Assembly (NCBI RefSeq): GCF_000373245.1
Contig: NZ_KB890739.1
Span: forward strand, 546,300-597,097
From: Echinicola pacifica DSM 19836
GTDB lineage: Bacteria; Bacteroidota; Bacteroidia; Cytophagales; Cyclobacteriaceae
DNA: 50,798 bases
Direction of reading: 5' to 3'
In this document: one piece after another, positions 9,391-18,869 of the stretch
How positions within the stretch are numbered: the first letter of the stretch is position 1
Layout of the letters: every line of letters starts with the position of its first letter
Position numbers and translations under genes: made by a program
Notes under the pieces: generated by a model
Seen by the model: only the letters and a program-made list of their open reading frames with translations
The model's database searches: none
Told to the model about the DNA's origin: nothing

Positions 9391-11886
9391 TTAATAGGGA
9401 TCTACATCCACCACAAAACGAACACTGCGGAAATCTTTATTTGTCCCTAAATTAAATATTATCTTCTGTAATTCACTTTTGAATATCGCAGGAATATTAC
9501 CAGTGCGATCCACCTTAATATAAATCTCATAGATATACTGATTTCGCAGCTTTGCAATTAAGCCTTTTTCGGGCCCCAGCACGATCTTCTTAAGGGAAAT
9601 GTCCTTAATTAAATTGCTCAAATGTCTTGCTGCCCGCTCAGATACTCTTCCGTCCTTATGCTTTACCGTCACTTTGATGGTTTTCACAAATGGGGGATAG
9701 AAGAATCGCTTTCTTTCGCCCATCTCCTGGAGATAGAGTTCATGAAAAAGATGCCCTGTGATCTGGGTGAATATTGGCAAGTCTGGCTTGCGGGTTTGAA
9801 TGATGACTTCCCCTTTTTTGCCTCTGCGGCCAGCTCTTCCTGCCACTTGAGTGATCTGCTGATAGGTCCTTTCGGTGGCTCTAAAGTCTGGGAAATACAG
9901 CATCCGATCAGCATCCACGATGCCCACCACCGTGACATTGCCGAAATCCAGACCCTTGGTGATCATCTGTGTGCCCACCAGAATGTCCACATTGCCACCC
10001 GAAAACTCTTCAAAGATCCGCTGGTAGGCATATTTGCTCTTGGTGGTGTCCAAGTCCATTCGGGCAATCCGCGCCTCAGGGAATAATAGAGAAAGACTTT
10101 CTTCGAGCCGCTCTGTGCCCACTCCCACGGTGTTCAGCTTATTGGAGCCGCAGGCAGGGCAGGCCTTGGGTACCTTATCCTTAAATCCACAATAGTGGCA
10201 TCGCATTTCCTCCGAATACTGATGGTAAGTCAAGCTCACATCACAGTGCTCACATTCTGGCGTCCAGCCGCATTCCTCACAAGAAATAAATGGCGAATAG
10301 CCACGGCGATTTTGGAATATCAATACCTGCTCCTGTCTGTTAAGCGCCTCCTGGATTTTCTCGCGCAAAAGTCGAGAAAAGTCCAGTTTCAGCAGGTTTT
10401 TTTTTCGGTCTGCCAGCAAGTCCGCAATATGGTAAGTCGGTAATTCCGCTCCTCCAAATCGCTGAAAAAGAGAGGTGTATCCGTATTTATCTGTTCTGCA
10501 GTTATAATAAGACTCAAATGACGGCGTAGCACTTCCCAGCAAGGTCTTTGCCTGGTGCAGCCAAGCGAGCATAATCGCCGCATCCCTGGCCTGAAATCTC
10601 GGCGCAGGATCAAACTGCTTATAGGAAGACTCATGCTCTTCATCCACTATGATCAAACCTAAGCTATCGAAGGGTAAGAAAATAGATGACCTGACGCCCA
10701 CCACCAAGGAGTATTTTCCAGAAAGAATTCCTTGCCATACTTCCACACGCTCATTATCTGAATACCGCGAATGGAAGACCCCCATTTCACTGCCAAAGAC
10801 CTTCTGCAGCCTCTCCACTATCTGCGTGGTAAGAGCAATTTCCGGCAATAATAATAGCACCTGGGAGCCACTCTCCATGACTTCCTGGATCAACTTAATA
10901 TAAATCTCTGTCTTCCCACTACCCGTAATGCCATGCAGCAGCGTGGTTTGCTTACTTTCAAATTGTGATTTGATGGAGTCAAATGCCTCCTGCTGTCCGT
11001 CAGAAAGTATGATCTCAGTCTGAGTGACTGGCTGCTGCTCAAATCTGCTGACGATAATTTCAAACTCTTCAAAGACTCCCTTACCAATAAGCGTTTTTAG
11101 CGAGCTTCCCGAAAGTCCTGCCTCCAGAAACACTTGTTTTCGGAGCCCTTTTTCATTGGCTTCCGGCTGCTTATAGATGGGGACCTCTTGGAGGTATTTT
11201 AAGAGTATATCCTCCTGCTTCGGTCGCTTGCTCAGCAGGGTAAACAATGCCTCTAGCTCCTTTTTGTCCTCGCAATAAGGGGAAGAAAGCCGAATGCGGT
11301 TTTCGATTTTGGGACTGTACTTTTCTTTAACTTGCTCATAGACCAATACAGCGCCCTTGATCACCAGGCTTTTTATAATGGTATAAGCAGACTTTAGCCC
11401 AAGAAGCTTATTGCAATCCTCATAGGACAATTCTGACTTTTCCTTAAGTTTCTCCAGCAATATGATTTCCCTGTCATCCATAGGGTAATTTTTGAGAGAG
11501 GGATCATATTCAGGGTTCAGCTGCACATTACTTTCACTACTGAGTTTTAGACCGGAAGGCAGTGCGGCATTCATCACCTCGCCCAGATGACAGCAGTAAT
11601 ATTCGGCCATCCAGGACCAGAATTTTATCTGCAATGGATTGACCACTGGATGATCATCCAAAATCTCTAATATAGGCTTGGTTTCATAGTCTTGAGGAGG
11701 TCTTTGATGGACTTTTCCCACGATTCCTGTTAGGACTTTTTTCTGTCCAAACTGAACGATCACCCGATGACCAATGCCTATAGAAGGCATCAGGTCACTA
11801 GGGATCTCATAGGTAAACATATTCGGTATGGGTACCGGTAATATAATATCCGCAAAATTCGCAGGCTGATTTTCCTGCTCATACAT
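9391..11886 (-). CDS. priA: Primosomal protein N' (replication restart helicase)
   Basis: Superfamily 2 3'-5' DNA helicase that recognises stalled forks and reloads the replicative helicase. Seen: N-terminal 3'BD-type DNA-binding start (ADIILPVPIPNMFTYEIP); Walker A GITGSGKTEIY near residue 320; DEEH Walker B; a zinc region with eight cysteines in CxxC-type pairs (CEEC, CEHC, CHYC, CPAC); and the GTQMITKGLDF and QVAGRAGR helicase motifs. The frame continues to a TTG at 11907, but the ATG at 11886 is preferred (831 aa) because homologues begin at about this point. The start lies about 30 bases after the end of the YyaL-type gene, so they are probably co-transcribed. Confidence 0.93.
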   Translation of the reverse strand: MYEQENQPANFADIILPVPIPNMFTYEIPSDLMPSIGIGHRVIVQFGQKKVLTGIVGKVHQRPPQDYETKPILEILDDHPVVNPLQIKFWSWMAEYYCCHLGEVMNAALPSGLKLSSESNVQLNPEYDPSLKNYPMDDREIILLEKLKEKSELSYEDCNKLLGLKSAYTIIKSLVIKGAVLVYEQVKEKYSPKIENRIRLSSPYCEDKKELEALFTLLSKRPKQEDILLKYLQEVPIYKQPEANEKGLRKQVFLEAGLSGSSLKTLIGKGVFEEFEIIVSRFEQQPVTQTEIILSDGQQEAFDSIKSQFESKQTTLLHGITGSGKTEIYIKLIQEVMESGSQVLLLLPEIALTTQIVERLQKVFGSEMGVFHSRYSDNERVEVWQGILSGKYSLVVGVRSSIFLPFDSLGLIIVDEEHESSYKQFDPAPRFQARDAAIMLAWLHQAKTLLGSATPSFESYYNCRTDKYGYTSLFQRFGGAELPTYHIADLLADRKKNLLKLDFSRLLREKIQEALNRQEQVLIFQNRRGYSPFISCEECGWTPECEHCDVSLTYHQYSEEMRCHYCGFKDKVPKACPACGSNKLNTVGVGTERLEESLSLLFPEARIARMDLDTTKSKYAYQRIFEEFSGGNVDILVGTQMITKGLDFGNVTVVGIVDADRMLYFPDFRATERTYQQITQVAGRAGRRGKKGEVIIQTRKPDLPIFTQITGHLFHELYLQEMGERKRFFYPPFVKTIKVTVKHKDGRVSERAARHLSNLIKDISLKKIVLGPEKGLIAKLRNQYIYEIYIKVDRTGNIPAIFKSELQKIIFNLGTNKDFRSVRFVVDVDPY

Positions 11887-11916
11887 AGCTCCAAAAAGGC
11901 TCTCCAAGGTAGTGTT

Positions 11917-13953
11917 TTATGAGTTGGGTAATAACTTCAGCGCCTCTTCCAAGCTGCTTACCGGCTGGTGGCAAGTCCTGTCAAAGCAAACGTAAATTAA
12001 CGCATTTCCATCCGTATCTGCTACTTTATGCGCCAATACTGGTAGCTCATCCGTGGCACTGTGGCTCGCCGCTAGCGCATACCCAGAAGGGATCTGCCTA
12101 CCCAGATTTCCAGCCAGTTGCTTGGCTCCTTTTCCTATGATTGCTATTTCTGCCTGAGGCATAGTTTTATACAAATATAAATGCGCCCATTTACTGAGAA
12201 ATCCCGGGTCACTTATCAGGAGTTTTCGCATCGGCGATAGCATACGGTTACTTAATTCTGAATAGTGGTCCTCGTAAAAATACTTGGATAATAAATGCAA
12301 ATTATGCCCCATTTGAGCATTCGAAGAAGGGATGACATTGTCAAAAATCTCCTTCTTATTTGCAATTAGTTTTTCAGCATCAGGGTTATTGAAATAAAAG
12401 AACCCTTCTGATTCATCCCAGAAGTGCTCCAAGGTAAAATCGGTGAGCGCCTTAGCCTGCTGAAGCCAACGCAGCTCAAAATCAATCTCATATAATTTGA
12501 TGAAGCCCTGAATTACCGCAGCATAATCTTCCAGGAATGCCGGGGTATAAGCCTTGCCAGACTTATATGAACGGAAAAGCTCCTGGCCTTTTAACATATG
12601 GGCCAGGATGAATTCTCCACAGTTTATAGCGAGTGTTTTGGCAGTTTCATTGCCCGTGCATAGATAGGCGTCCACTAAGCCAGAGATGCAAAGCCCATTC
12701 CAGCCTGAAAGTACCTTGTCATCCAGACCCGGTGCTATCCGTAAATTTCTGACCTTTAGAAGTTTAGTTTTGATTTCACTGAGCCTCGAGAGGAACTCAT
12801 CAAGAGGGATATGATGCTTTTGAGCTATTTCTTCATAGGATTTGGTTTGAAATAATATATTGATGCCGTCTTCCCAGTTTCCCTTAGTTTGAATATTATA
12901 GAGCTTATTAAACCATTTTTGGTCCTCGCCGAGAAGGGCTTCCAGCTCCTCATGATCCCAGGTGTAGAACTTGCCTTCCACTCCTTCGCTGTCTGCGTCC
13001 AAGGCGGCATAAAATCCCCCGTCTTCCTGCAACATTTCCTCCTTAAGCCAGAGTATAGTTTCTGTGATTTTTTCATTGAAAAAGGGGGCTTCCGTCAATT
13101 TATAGGCTAGGCTATAGAGAGAGAGCAGCTGCCCATTATCATAGAGCATTTTCTCAAAGTGAGGAGCAAACCATTCGCCATCTACAGAATAACGGGCAAA
13201 TCCCCCACGCAGTTGGTCGTAGATTCCTCCCATCCCGATTTTTTCGAGCGTGAATAAAGCGGTTTTCTGGATGGCAGGAGAGGGGTAATGGTGGGTGTAT
13301 TCCAACAGGAACTGCCAGATGGAAGGCATGGGGAATTTAGGAGCGCGATTCATCCCTCCCCATTTGGGGTCGGTATTGGAGTGAATGGTCTGCGCCATAT
13401 GATCCAATTCCGCCCGATCCAGCGCTTTGGTTTCCTGGACGAGCTGATATTTTTCTGAATCTTTCTGCTGAAGAGATCTGCCAAATCCCTCTGCGCTCTT
13501 CTGAAGCTCATCCTTATGACTCACAAAAGCCTCTGCAATATTCTTCAATAAACCCTTCCATTGGGCATTGGGGAAGTAGGTGCCGCCGTAAAATGGGCGC
13601 TGGTCGGGCATCAGGAATACATTCAATGGCCAACCTCCTTGCAGGCCCATAGCCGTAACCGAATCCATATAGATATTGTCAAGGTCCGGACGCTCCTCCC
13701 GGTCAATCTTGATGCATACAAAATGCTCATTCATGATTTTGGCGGTGTCCAGGTCCTCAAAGCTCTCACGCTCCATGACATGGCACCAGTGACAGGCAGA
13801 GTAGCCGATGGAGACCAGGATTGGCTTGTCCTCGGCAATGGCTTTGGCCAGAGCTTCCGGGCTCCAGGGATACCAACTTACGGGATTATGCGCGTGCTGG
13901 AGAAGGTAAGGACTTTGACTATTGATGAGCTCGTTGGGCGTAGTATTAGACAT
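11917..13953 (-). CDS. YyaL/SSP411-type thioredoxin-domain protein (DUF255)
   Basis: Two-part protein of 678 aa. The N-terminal thioredoxin-like domain (about residues 1-170) carries a CHWC redox motif at 54-57 within the family-typical stretch SACHWCHVM. The rest resembles an (alpha/alpha)6 barrel like that of N-acylglucosamine 2-epimerases and cellobiose epimerases. The family is widespread in bacteria, archaea and animals (human SSP411/spermatogenesis-associated protein 20), but its biochemical role is not established. No signal peptide, so cytosolic. It sits 14 bases after the GSCFA gene and 30 before priA, a tight run without clear functional logic. Length is standard for the family. Confidence 0.88.
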   Translation of the reverse strand: MSNTTPNELINSQSPYLLQHAHNPVSWYPWSPEALAKAIAEDKPILVSIGYSACHWCHVMERESFEDLDTAKIMNEHFVCIKIDREERPDLDNIYMDSVTAMGLQGGWPLNVFLMPDQRPFYGGTYFPNAQWKGLLKNIAEAFVSHKDELQKSAEGFGRSLQQKDSEKYQLVQETKALDRAELDHMAQTIHSNTDPKWGGMNRAPKFPMPSIWQFLLEYTHHYPSPAIQKTALFTLEKIGMGGIYDQLRGGFARYSVDGEWFAPHFEKMLYDNGQLLSLYSLAYKLTEAPFFNEKITETILWLKEEMLQEDGGFYAALDADSEGVEGKFYTWDHEELEALLGEDQKWFNKLYNIQTKGNWEDGINILFQTKSYEEIAQKHHIPLDEFLSRLSEIKTKLLKVRNLRIAPGLDDKVLSGWNGLCISGLVDAYLCTGNETAKTLAINCGEFILAHMLKGQELFRSYKSGKAYTPAFLEDYAAVIQGFIKLYEIDFELRWLQQAKALTDFTLEHFWDESEGFFYFNNPDAEKLIANKKEIFDNVIPSSNAQMGHNLHLLSKYFYEDHYSELSNRMLSPMRKLLISDPGFLSKWAHLYLYKTMPQAEIAIIGKGAKQLAGNLGRQIPSGYALAASHSATDELPVLAHKVADTDGNALIYVCFDRTCHQPVSSLEEALKLLPNS

Positions 13954-13967
13954 ATGGATCAGACTAT

Positions 13968-14939
13968 TTAGAGTTGCGCTTTTATGGATAGGATTTCTGT
14001 TCTAAAATCAATAGGATCGGGGATTTGTTCCATTTGTTTCAAGAGATTTCTTAAAAATCGCCGATGACCTTCTCCCTCTGGGTTGAAAGGCCGATGACGG
14101 AGGCTTTGGTTGATTTTCTCTATCTGCTGGTTTAGAAGATGTGTTTCCGATGAAAAAGAGGTTTCCCCAAACCTCTTCCAAATGTACTTCTCGGCCATTT
14201 GGCTGGGATGAATAAGATCGTCTGCATAAAAACGATAATCTCTTAACTCATCCATCATGATTTCATAACTAGGAAAGTACATAATGTTTGGGTCATATGC
14301 AGTAATTTCATGACATAATATTCGAAGAACTGACTTGCTAACCTGATTCTCTGGAATTCCATCTTTGGTATGCCGGACGGGGCTCAGTGTCAGGATGATC
14401 TGGATATCAGGGTTGTGTGTTTTGATAAGATCAATACCCTTTTGAAGCATCACCTGCATGTCCGCTAGGGAGGATAAGCTTTTGCTGAAGCCTTTAGAGG
14501 GTTGTTTGTGACAGTTAGCAACCTGCCTTTGAGTAGTGAGAAGACGGTACTGGTAAACGGTACCGAAAGTCAATATCAGATGACTGGCGGTGCTAAGCGC
14601 AGATTTTAGTGCTTTGGTTTTGGTATCAAGCAGCTCCATCAATAAGGGTTTTGAAGGCGCACTGATGCTGGAGTGGACGGAGTGATGAAAATACATTCCC
14701 TCTCTCTCCAAGGCTAATTCCTCTGCTAAGGGGCTTTGATGAAGGGCCGATCGGATCAGTTCCATGATAGAATTAGGATGAAAGAGGGTTCCGAAGGGAT
14801 TATTGAGAATGGTGAACTTATGCTCGTGTAGGAAGTCGCCAATGGTGCTCGAAAAGCAGGATCCCATAGACACAATGCTGCTGTGATGATCGATCTGCCG
14901 ATCGAGTGGGGGGATAGGGAAGGAGGTTTGGAATTGCAT
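13968..14939 (-). CDS. GSCFA-domain SGNH-hydrolase-like protein
   Basis: 323 aa. Seen: the block MGSCFSS at residues 25-31, a variant of the family signature GSCFA, with Ser27 as candidate nucleophile; and a later DDLIHPS block near residue 250 that would supply the Asp-x-x-His of an SGNH esterase triad. GSCFA proteins are common in Bacteroidota and alphaproteobacteria; an esterase or acyl-transfer role is inferred from fold, not demonstrated. No signal peptide. First gene of the run GSCFA, YyaL-type, priA, reading away from the divergent small gene at 15133. The ATG is clear. Confidence 0.85.
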   Translation of the reverse strand: MQFQTSFPIPPLDRQIDHHSSIVSMGSCFSSTIGDFLHEHKFTILNNPFGTLFHPNSIMELIRSALHQSPLAEELALEREGMYFHHSVHSSISAPSKPLLMELLDTKTKALKSALSTASHLILTFGTVYQYRLLTTQRQVANCHKQPSKGFSKSLSSLADMQVMLQKGIDLIKTHNPDIQIILTLSPVRHTKDGIPENQVSKSVLRILCHEITAYDPNIMYFPSYEIMMDELRDYRFYADDLIHPSQMAEKYIWKRFGETSFSSETHLLNQQIEKINQSLRHRPFNPEGEGHRRFLRNLLKQMEQIPDPIDFRTEILSIKAQL

Positions 14940-15061
14940 GGCTCTAAATTAATTAAAATGCCTCAATCTAACAGCCTATACCAGCAAAAGGGTGTTTAGG
15001 CCCGAAAACAAGCATTAACTACCAGTTGATTTGAAGTTTTGGTAATAAAAATAAGTTTTTA

Positions 15062-15092
15062 TTGGTGTATTCGTAATGGATACGTATTTTTA
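15062..15092 (+). promoter_or_regulatory. Candidate promoter of the 82-aa gene
   Basis: TTG at 15062-15064, 20 bases, then TATTTTTA at 15085-15092, seven of eight positions of the Bacteroidota -7 box TAnnTTTG counting the free ones. It is 40 bases upstream of the ATG at 15133, the same distance as for rpsF. Confidence 0.4.
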
Positions 15093-15132
15093 GTGAGGAA
15101 TAAATATTTTTAAGGGTGTAATTATAAAAGTT

Positions 15133-15381
15133 ATGAGTGTACAAAAAATTGAAAAAACAGTAGTAGCCACGGTGGACAAGCTTCAGAAATTAAAGATTGA
15201 GCAAAACCTCATTGAGGAGTTGCAGTGGTGTCTAGGAAGCTATAGGAATGACCAGAATCCATGCGGTTTGGTAGAGAAGAGTGCCCTAGCCTATGAGGCT
15301 TTGAAGGCGCTTAAAGAGACCAATAGCCGGGCGGTATCCAAGAAGCTACTGGAAGATCTGGAAAAAATTGCAGTAGCCTAA
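15133..15381 (+). CDS. Small conserved-looking protein of unknown function
   Basis: 82 aa, predicted largely alpha-helical and cytosolic, with one Trp-Cys pair (EELQWCLGSYRNDQNP) flanked by Lys/Glu-rich helices. I do not recognise a family. Support for being real: clear ATG, a promoter-like element 40 bases upstream, coding-like composition, and a hairpin immediately after the stop. It stands alone between the divergent GSCFA run and the convergent ribosomal-protein operon. The helical repeat character (EALKALKE, KKLLEDLEKI) would suit a small adaptor or dimeric protein, but this is speculation. Confidence 0.7.
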   Translation: MSVQKIEKTVVATVDKLQKLKIEQNLIEELQWCLGSYRNDQNPCGLVEKSALAYEALKALKETNSRAVSKKLLEDLEKIAVA

Positions 15382-15390
15382 GGGCAAAAA

Positions 15391-15421
15391 AAAAGAGGCT
15401 ATCCTTAGGATAACCTCTTTT
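15391..15421 (-). terminator. Terminator of the rpsF-rpsR-rplI operon
   Basis: 14-base-pair stem (15391-15404 with 15408-15421) around a 3-base TTA closing loop. The single imperfect pair is a C-A mismatch in plus transcripts but a G-U pair in minus transcripts, and the A run 15386-15394 gives a U tract to the minus strand. It therefore fits the ribosomal operon best, while also able to stop the small + gene ending 10 bases earlier. Confidence 0.8.
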
Positions 15422-15443
15422 ATATTGTGATTGATCGTGGTGC

Positions 15444-15887
15444 TTATTCAGCAACAACTTCAAATTTCACTTCAGTTTTCACTTCTCTGTGAAGATCCAC
15501 CTCAGCTACGTATTCACCGGCTCCGGTTACTGGCGTGCTGATAGAGATTTTCTTTCTGTCCACGTCTACGCCTTTGTCAGCTAGAGCGTCAGAGATTTGC
15601 AAAGTGGTAACTTTACCAAAGATTTTACCGGAATCACCGATTTTTGCTTTGATTTCAAGCTTAAGACCTTCGATTTTAGAAGCGATTTCTTCAGCTTCAG
15701 TTTTGATTTTCTCAGCTTTGTGAGCGGCTTGCTTGATGTTTTCTTCCAGAATTCTCTTATTGGAAGCAGTAGCTAACACAGCAAAACCTTGTGGGATAAG
15801 GTAATTTCTGCCATAACCTGGTTTTACAGCCACCAAGTCATTTTTATAGCCAAGTCCTTTTATGTCTGTTCTTAATATAACGTCCAT
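15444..15887 (-). CDS. rplI: 50S ribosomal protein bL9
   Basis: Large-subunit protein bound near the L1 stalk base of 23S rRNA. Seen: N-terminal domain with GYGRNYLIPQGFA at about residues 24-36, the hallmark of bL9; a long charged connecting helix (about 41-75); and a C-terminal domain containing GKIFGKVT. 147 aa is the usual length. Last gene of rpsF-rpsR-rplI, the standard order in bacteria, 41 bases after rpsR and followed by a strong terminator. Confidence 0.97.
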   Translation of the reverse strand: MDVILRTDIKGLGYKNDLVAVKPGYGRNYLIPQGFAVLATASNKRILEENIKQAAHKAEKIKTEAEEIASKIEGLKLEIKAKIGDSGKIFGKVTTLQISDALADKGVDVDRKKISISTPVTGAGEYVAEVDLHREVKTEVKFEVVAE

Positions 15888-15928
15888 TGTAATTGTCTAA
15901 TTTAAAACTAATGAATAGAACCGTCGGA

Positions 15929-16180
15929 TTACTTAAGTCCGTCAGTTACATAAGGTAACAAGGCCAAGTGTCTTGCTTTTTTGATAGCGTTAGCTACTTT
16001 TCTCTGGAATTTTGCAGAGTTGCCAGTTAGTCTTCTAGGAAGAATTTTACCTTGCTCGTTTACAAATTTTAACAAGAAGTTTGGATCTTTATAATCGATG
16101 TACTTGATGCCTAATTTTCTGAATCGGCAGTACTTTTTCTTGTTTTGCTCTCTGTTGATTGGTTCGTTCTTAAGTGTCAT
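15929..16180 (-). CDS. rpsR: 30S ribosomal protein bS18
   Basis: Small-subunit protein that forms a heterodimer with bS6 on the platform of the 30S subunit. Seen: KKKYCRF near residue 15, IDYKDPNFL, and [19 protein letters not shown], all family-typical, with a basic C-terminal half. 83 aa. Its ATG overlaps the rpsF stop by four bases, so translation of the two partners is coupled, fitting their 1:1 assembly. Confidence 0.97.
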   Translation of the reverse strand: MTLKNEPINREQNKKKYCRFRKLGIKYIDYKDPNFLLKFVNEQGKILPRRLTGNSAKFQRKVANAIKKARHLALLPYVTDGLK

Positions 16181-16551
16181 TTCGCTGCCTCCTCTTTAGT
16201 AGTTTCAGGTTTTTTGTTGAATTCGCCTTTTCTTCTTCTTACTGCGTATGCTAATGCATTTTTGTCAAGTACGGTAGTTAAGAATCGCATGATCTTCTCA
16301 TCTCTTCTCATTTCCAACTCAAACTTCTTGATCAAAGTAGGCTCACTCTTAAACTCTACCATTACGTAGAAGCCGGTGTTCTTCTTCTCGATTGGATAAG
16401 CAAGTTTCTTAAGACCCCAATTTTCAACATTAATAACGTCTGCCCCCTCTTCTTTTAACAAGTTTATGAACTTGTCAACGGTATCCTTCATCTGAACATC
16501 AGACAAAACGGGAGTTAAAATGAATACCGTTTCATAATTTCTTTGGAACAT
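16177..16551 (-). CDS. rpsF: 30S ribosomal protein bS6
   Basis: Small-subunit protein, partner of bS18. Seen: N-terminal [13 protein letters not shown] and the block [20 protein letters not shown], both diagnostic. 124 aa with an Ala/Lys/Glu-rich C-terminal tail ([11 protein letters not shown]). First gene of its operon, starting about 40 bases downstream of a perfect Bacteroidota promoter. In many bacteria the leader of this operon binds S6:S18 for autoregulation; I cannot show such a site in the short leader here. Confidence 0.97.
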   Translation of the reverse strand: MFQRNYETVFILTPVLSDVQMKDTVDKFINLLKEEGADVINVENWGLKKLAYPIEKKNTGFYVMVEFKSEPTLIKKFELEMRRDEKIMRFLTTVLDKNALAYAVRRRKGEFNKKPETTKEEAAK

Positions 16552-16590
16552 CTTTAATTGTTGTTTAGGTAATATTATTTAAACAGACCG

Positions 16591-16620
16591 CAAAATTAAG
16601 GGATTATTTTTATTTTGCAA
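16591..16620 (-). promoter_or_regulatory. Promoter of rpsF operon
   Basis: Reading the minus strand: TTG (16620-16618), 19 bases, TAATTTTG (16598-16591). This is an exact match to the Bacteroidota consensus -33 TTG / -7 TAnnTTTG with standard spacing. The predicted leader is about 35 bases. The spacer and -7 region share 16 identical bases with the apaG promoter. Confidence 0.75.
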
Positions 16621-16705
16621 AACTTCCGTTGCTTTTATAGTATATTCTATATATGGATAGGCTTTTCAGGGCATTTTTGGCCCTTCATCACCTGATACTA
16701 CAGCA

Positions 16706-16744
16706 AAAAAGCTACCCGCAGGTAGACCCTACAGGTAGCTTTTT
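16706..16744 (-). terminator. Terminator downstream of the coiled-coil protein gene
   Basis: 11-base-pair stem, 16706-16716 with 16734-16744, enclosing a 17-base loop that contains alternative pairings. The A run at 16705-16710 gives the U tract on the minus strand. It lies 30 bases past the stop of the gene ending at 16776. Confidence 0.7.
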
Positions 16745-16775
16745 CTTTCCCAGAACATCATTCAATGCTCAGCGA

Positions 16776-17699
16776 TTATTTTATCTCGAAGGTCTTTTGA
16801 CCAATCTTAAATCCATCAGAAAATATCCGTACTTCATATTTCCCCTCAGGATAATCAGTGCCTTTTTGGTACAGATAGATCAAGCTTTTGGCTTTATTAT
16901 CATATAAAATTGATTGCTTGGCCGTATAGAACTCCTCGCGTCCGTCGATGCTGAAGGTTCCTGAGCCTTTGGCAATGTCAAAAATCACCTGATTATTCGG
17001 AGCGACCACCTGCACATAGATCACTTTTGCTCCCGCTTGTGTTACCTTATTCTCGCTGATGTCAAAGGCAACTTTCAATTTTTCCAACTGACGGTTTTTG
17101 AACGATCCATCCCTTTCCTTACCCTTGGAATTGACCGCTGAGATCATGATATTCTGGGCTTGGAGCTTCTGAGCGATATTTACCTTCTCCTCCAGCTGAT
17201 CCTGCTTTAGGTTTAGCTGCACTATAGAGTCTTCGATCTCGGCTTTGGAAGTCTTTAATTCCTGGTTTTCGGTAAACAACTGCTCGTTTACTTGCTTTAG
17301 GCGAGATATTTCCCCGTCTTTTTCAATTAGGATACCGGAGAATCCATCGATTTTCTTATTCAAGGCATTGATTTCAGCAGCACTTCTATTGCGATCCGTG
17401 CTCCTTTCAGCTAGCAGTTGCTCCTTTAAGACTACTAAAGAGTCCACATCGCCACCTAGTTTCTCGATCTCATTGATCCGCAGGTCTAGTTGGTAGGCCA
17501 TCGAATCAATTCGTCGGTTGAGATGGTCGTTTTCTTCCGAAATCACTAATATCTGCTCGGTCTTTTGGGTTTTATCGACACTGTCAAAATAGAGTTTTAC
17601 CCCGCTAAAAATGACCAGTAATAGCAATACTATAATAAGGATATTTTTGCCTTTGTCACTTTTTTTGGGCGCTTGGTCTGGTGGTGTATTGGTATTCAT
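16776..17699 (-). CDS. Membrane-anchored coiled-coil protein, unknown function
   Basis: 307 aa. Seen: a Lys/Pro-rich cytosolic N-terminus, one hydrophobic segment (about 20-38), a long heptad-type coiled coil (about 45-180, rich in Glu, Lys, Leu and Ile), and a C-terminal beta-rich domain (about 190-307) with KVIYVQVVAPNNQVIF and YPEGKYEVRIFSDGFKIG. The design (single anchor, coiled-coil spacer, globular tip) suggests a bitopic inner-membrane protein, with the tip probably in the periplasm. I recognise no named family, though similar proteins are common hypotheticals in Cytophagales. It has its own terminator and no obvious operon partner. Confidence 0.75.
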   Translation of the reverse strand: MNTNTPPDQAPKKSDKGKNILIIVLLLLVIFSGVKLYFDSVDKTQKTEQILVISEENDHLNRRIDSMAYQLDLRINEIEKLGGDVDSLVVLKEQLLAERSTDRNRSAAEINALNKKIDGFSGILIEKDGEISRLKQVNEQLFTENQELKTSKAEIEDSIVQLNLKQDQLEEKVNIAQKLQAQNIMISAVNSKGKERDGSFKNRQLEKLKVAFDISENKVTQAGAKVIYVQVVAPNNQVIFDIAKGSGTFSIDGREEFYTAKQSILYDNKAKSLIYLYQKGTDYPEGKYEVRIFSDGFKIGQKTFEIK

Positions 17700-18093
17700 G
17701 AATACGAAAATTAAGGCTGTATTTTATACAAAGATTAAGGTAATGATGTTGAATGTATCAAAGATTGGTCTAATGAATACAAAAATGGATAAATCGTAAA
17801 CTTTATAACTTTTGCTTTATAGCAATATTTAGACCAGTTTTGGTCATATTTACTTTTAAAATACTCCTGATTTCCCAAAACATTGTTATTCAGGTGTTAT
17901 GCAGGTTTTTTCAAGATTGAGATCCCCCAATTGGCCGAAGGATTTGCCACAAATTCATTGAAATAAGGGCCTTTAAACTTACTTAGAACTCAAATTTACA
18001 AAATATTAGTTTCAAACTTCCTTTTTATAGCGGCCAAATTTCAGGAAGGGAAGCCTCTCTAATCAATTCCCTAAACGTATTTTGAGTGGGGCA
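17700..18093. other. Intergenic region, no gene seen
   Basis: About 390 AT-rich bases between two minus-strand genes. Only short unconvincing frames; no tRNA, no strong hairpin. It must contain the promoter of the coiled-coil gene; a possible TTG with a -7-like TAATCTTTG (one base too long) lies at 17729-17761 on the minus strand. Confidence 0.4.
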
Positions 18094-18867
18094 CTAAATG
18101 GACAGGATATAATTCTCCTTGTTAATCCCTTTCTTAAAGAGCAAAACACCGCATTCATAGAAGTCTATAGAAGCAGAAACTTCCTTCTGGGCTTTCAGGT
18201 CTTTCCAGGCTTTTTCCATTTGGGAATTAAGATGAATATCTGCTATTACCACGATACTGAGGCTAGTGATTTTTACTTTGATCAAATTCCAAAAGTGCAT
18301 CGTAGGCTCGTAGGCATGATGGGCATCGATTAGGGCAAAATCTATCCTTTCGCAGGTTTTGAGAAAGCGGGGAAGGCTTTCTTGAATTTTTCCGGTGATA
18401 ATTTGGGCATTCTTTCGGTCGCCAAGGGTTTCCTGAGCGACCGCTGCCAAAGCTTTAGCACCCTCGAAGCTATAGATCTGCCCACTCGTCTGTGTGGCGA
18501 GATGGGAGGCAGTAAGCCCCACGCAGGTGCCAAGTTCGAGGAGAATACCAGCCGGGGTTTGCTGGGCTAGAGATGCATACAGCTGGGCGTATTTGGGAAG
18601 GCTGCTGCTGTATTTTGTGATATCAGAGATTTTCCTTTTTTGGGATTTTAGATGCACAGATCCTGATCCATAGTCGGTGATTTCTATTTCTGTAGGATTG
18701 GATAGTAGCACCTTCCTTCGATCGAGCAAGGACTCATCGATCGTTTTTTGGTCTCCTTTGATCTTTTCATATAGCTCAAAGATATATGGGGATTGCAGGG
18801 AATGACGGTCCACCTTGAGATGGAAATGCTTGATATAGGCTACTAATGGGTGGATTAATGCCTTCAA
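18094..18867 (-). CDS. Class I SAM-dependent methyltransferase
   Basis: 257 aa, cytosolic. Seen: glycine-rich SAM-binding motif LLELGTCVGLTASHLA (about 109-124), an acidic residue ending the next strand (YSFEGAKAL), and the motif FALIDAHHAYEPT, typical of the O-methyltransferase-like subgroup. The substrate is unknown. The start is TTG at 18867: two in-frame codons upstream lie a GTA and TTA and then a stop, and no ATG exists near the N-terminus. The start is only 2 bases past the apaG stop, so the pair is translationally linked. Length and N-terminal pattern (HSLQSPYIFELYEK) match a Bacteroidota family usually labelled only as class I methyltransferase. Confidence 0.82.
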   Translation of the reverse strand: MKALIHPLVAYIKHFHLKVDRHSLQSPYIFELYEKIKGDQKTIDESLLDRRKVLLSNPTEIEITDYGSGSVHLKSQKRKISDITKYSSSLPKYAQLYASLAQQTPAGILLELGTCVGLTASHLATQTSGQIYSFEGAKALAAVAQETLGDRKNAQIITGKIQESLPRFLKTCERIDFALIDAHHAYEPTMHFWNLIKVKITSLSIVVIADIHLNSQMEKAWKDLKAQKEVSASIDFYECGVLLFKKGINKENYILSI

Positions 18868-18869
18868 TA

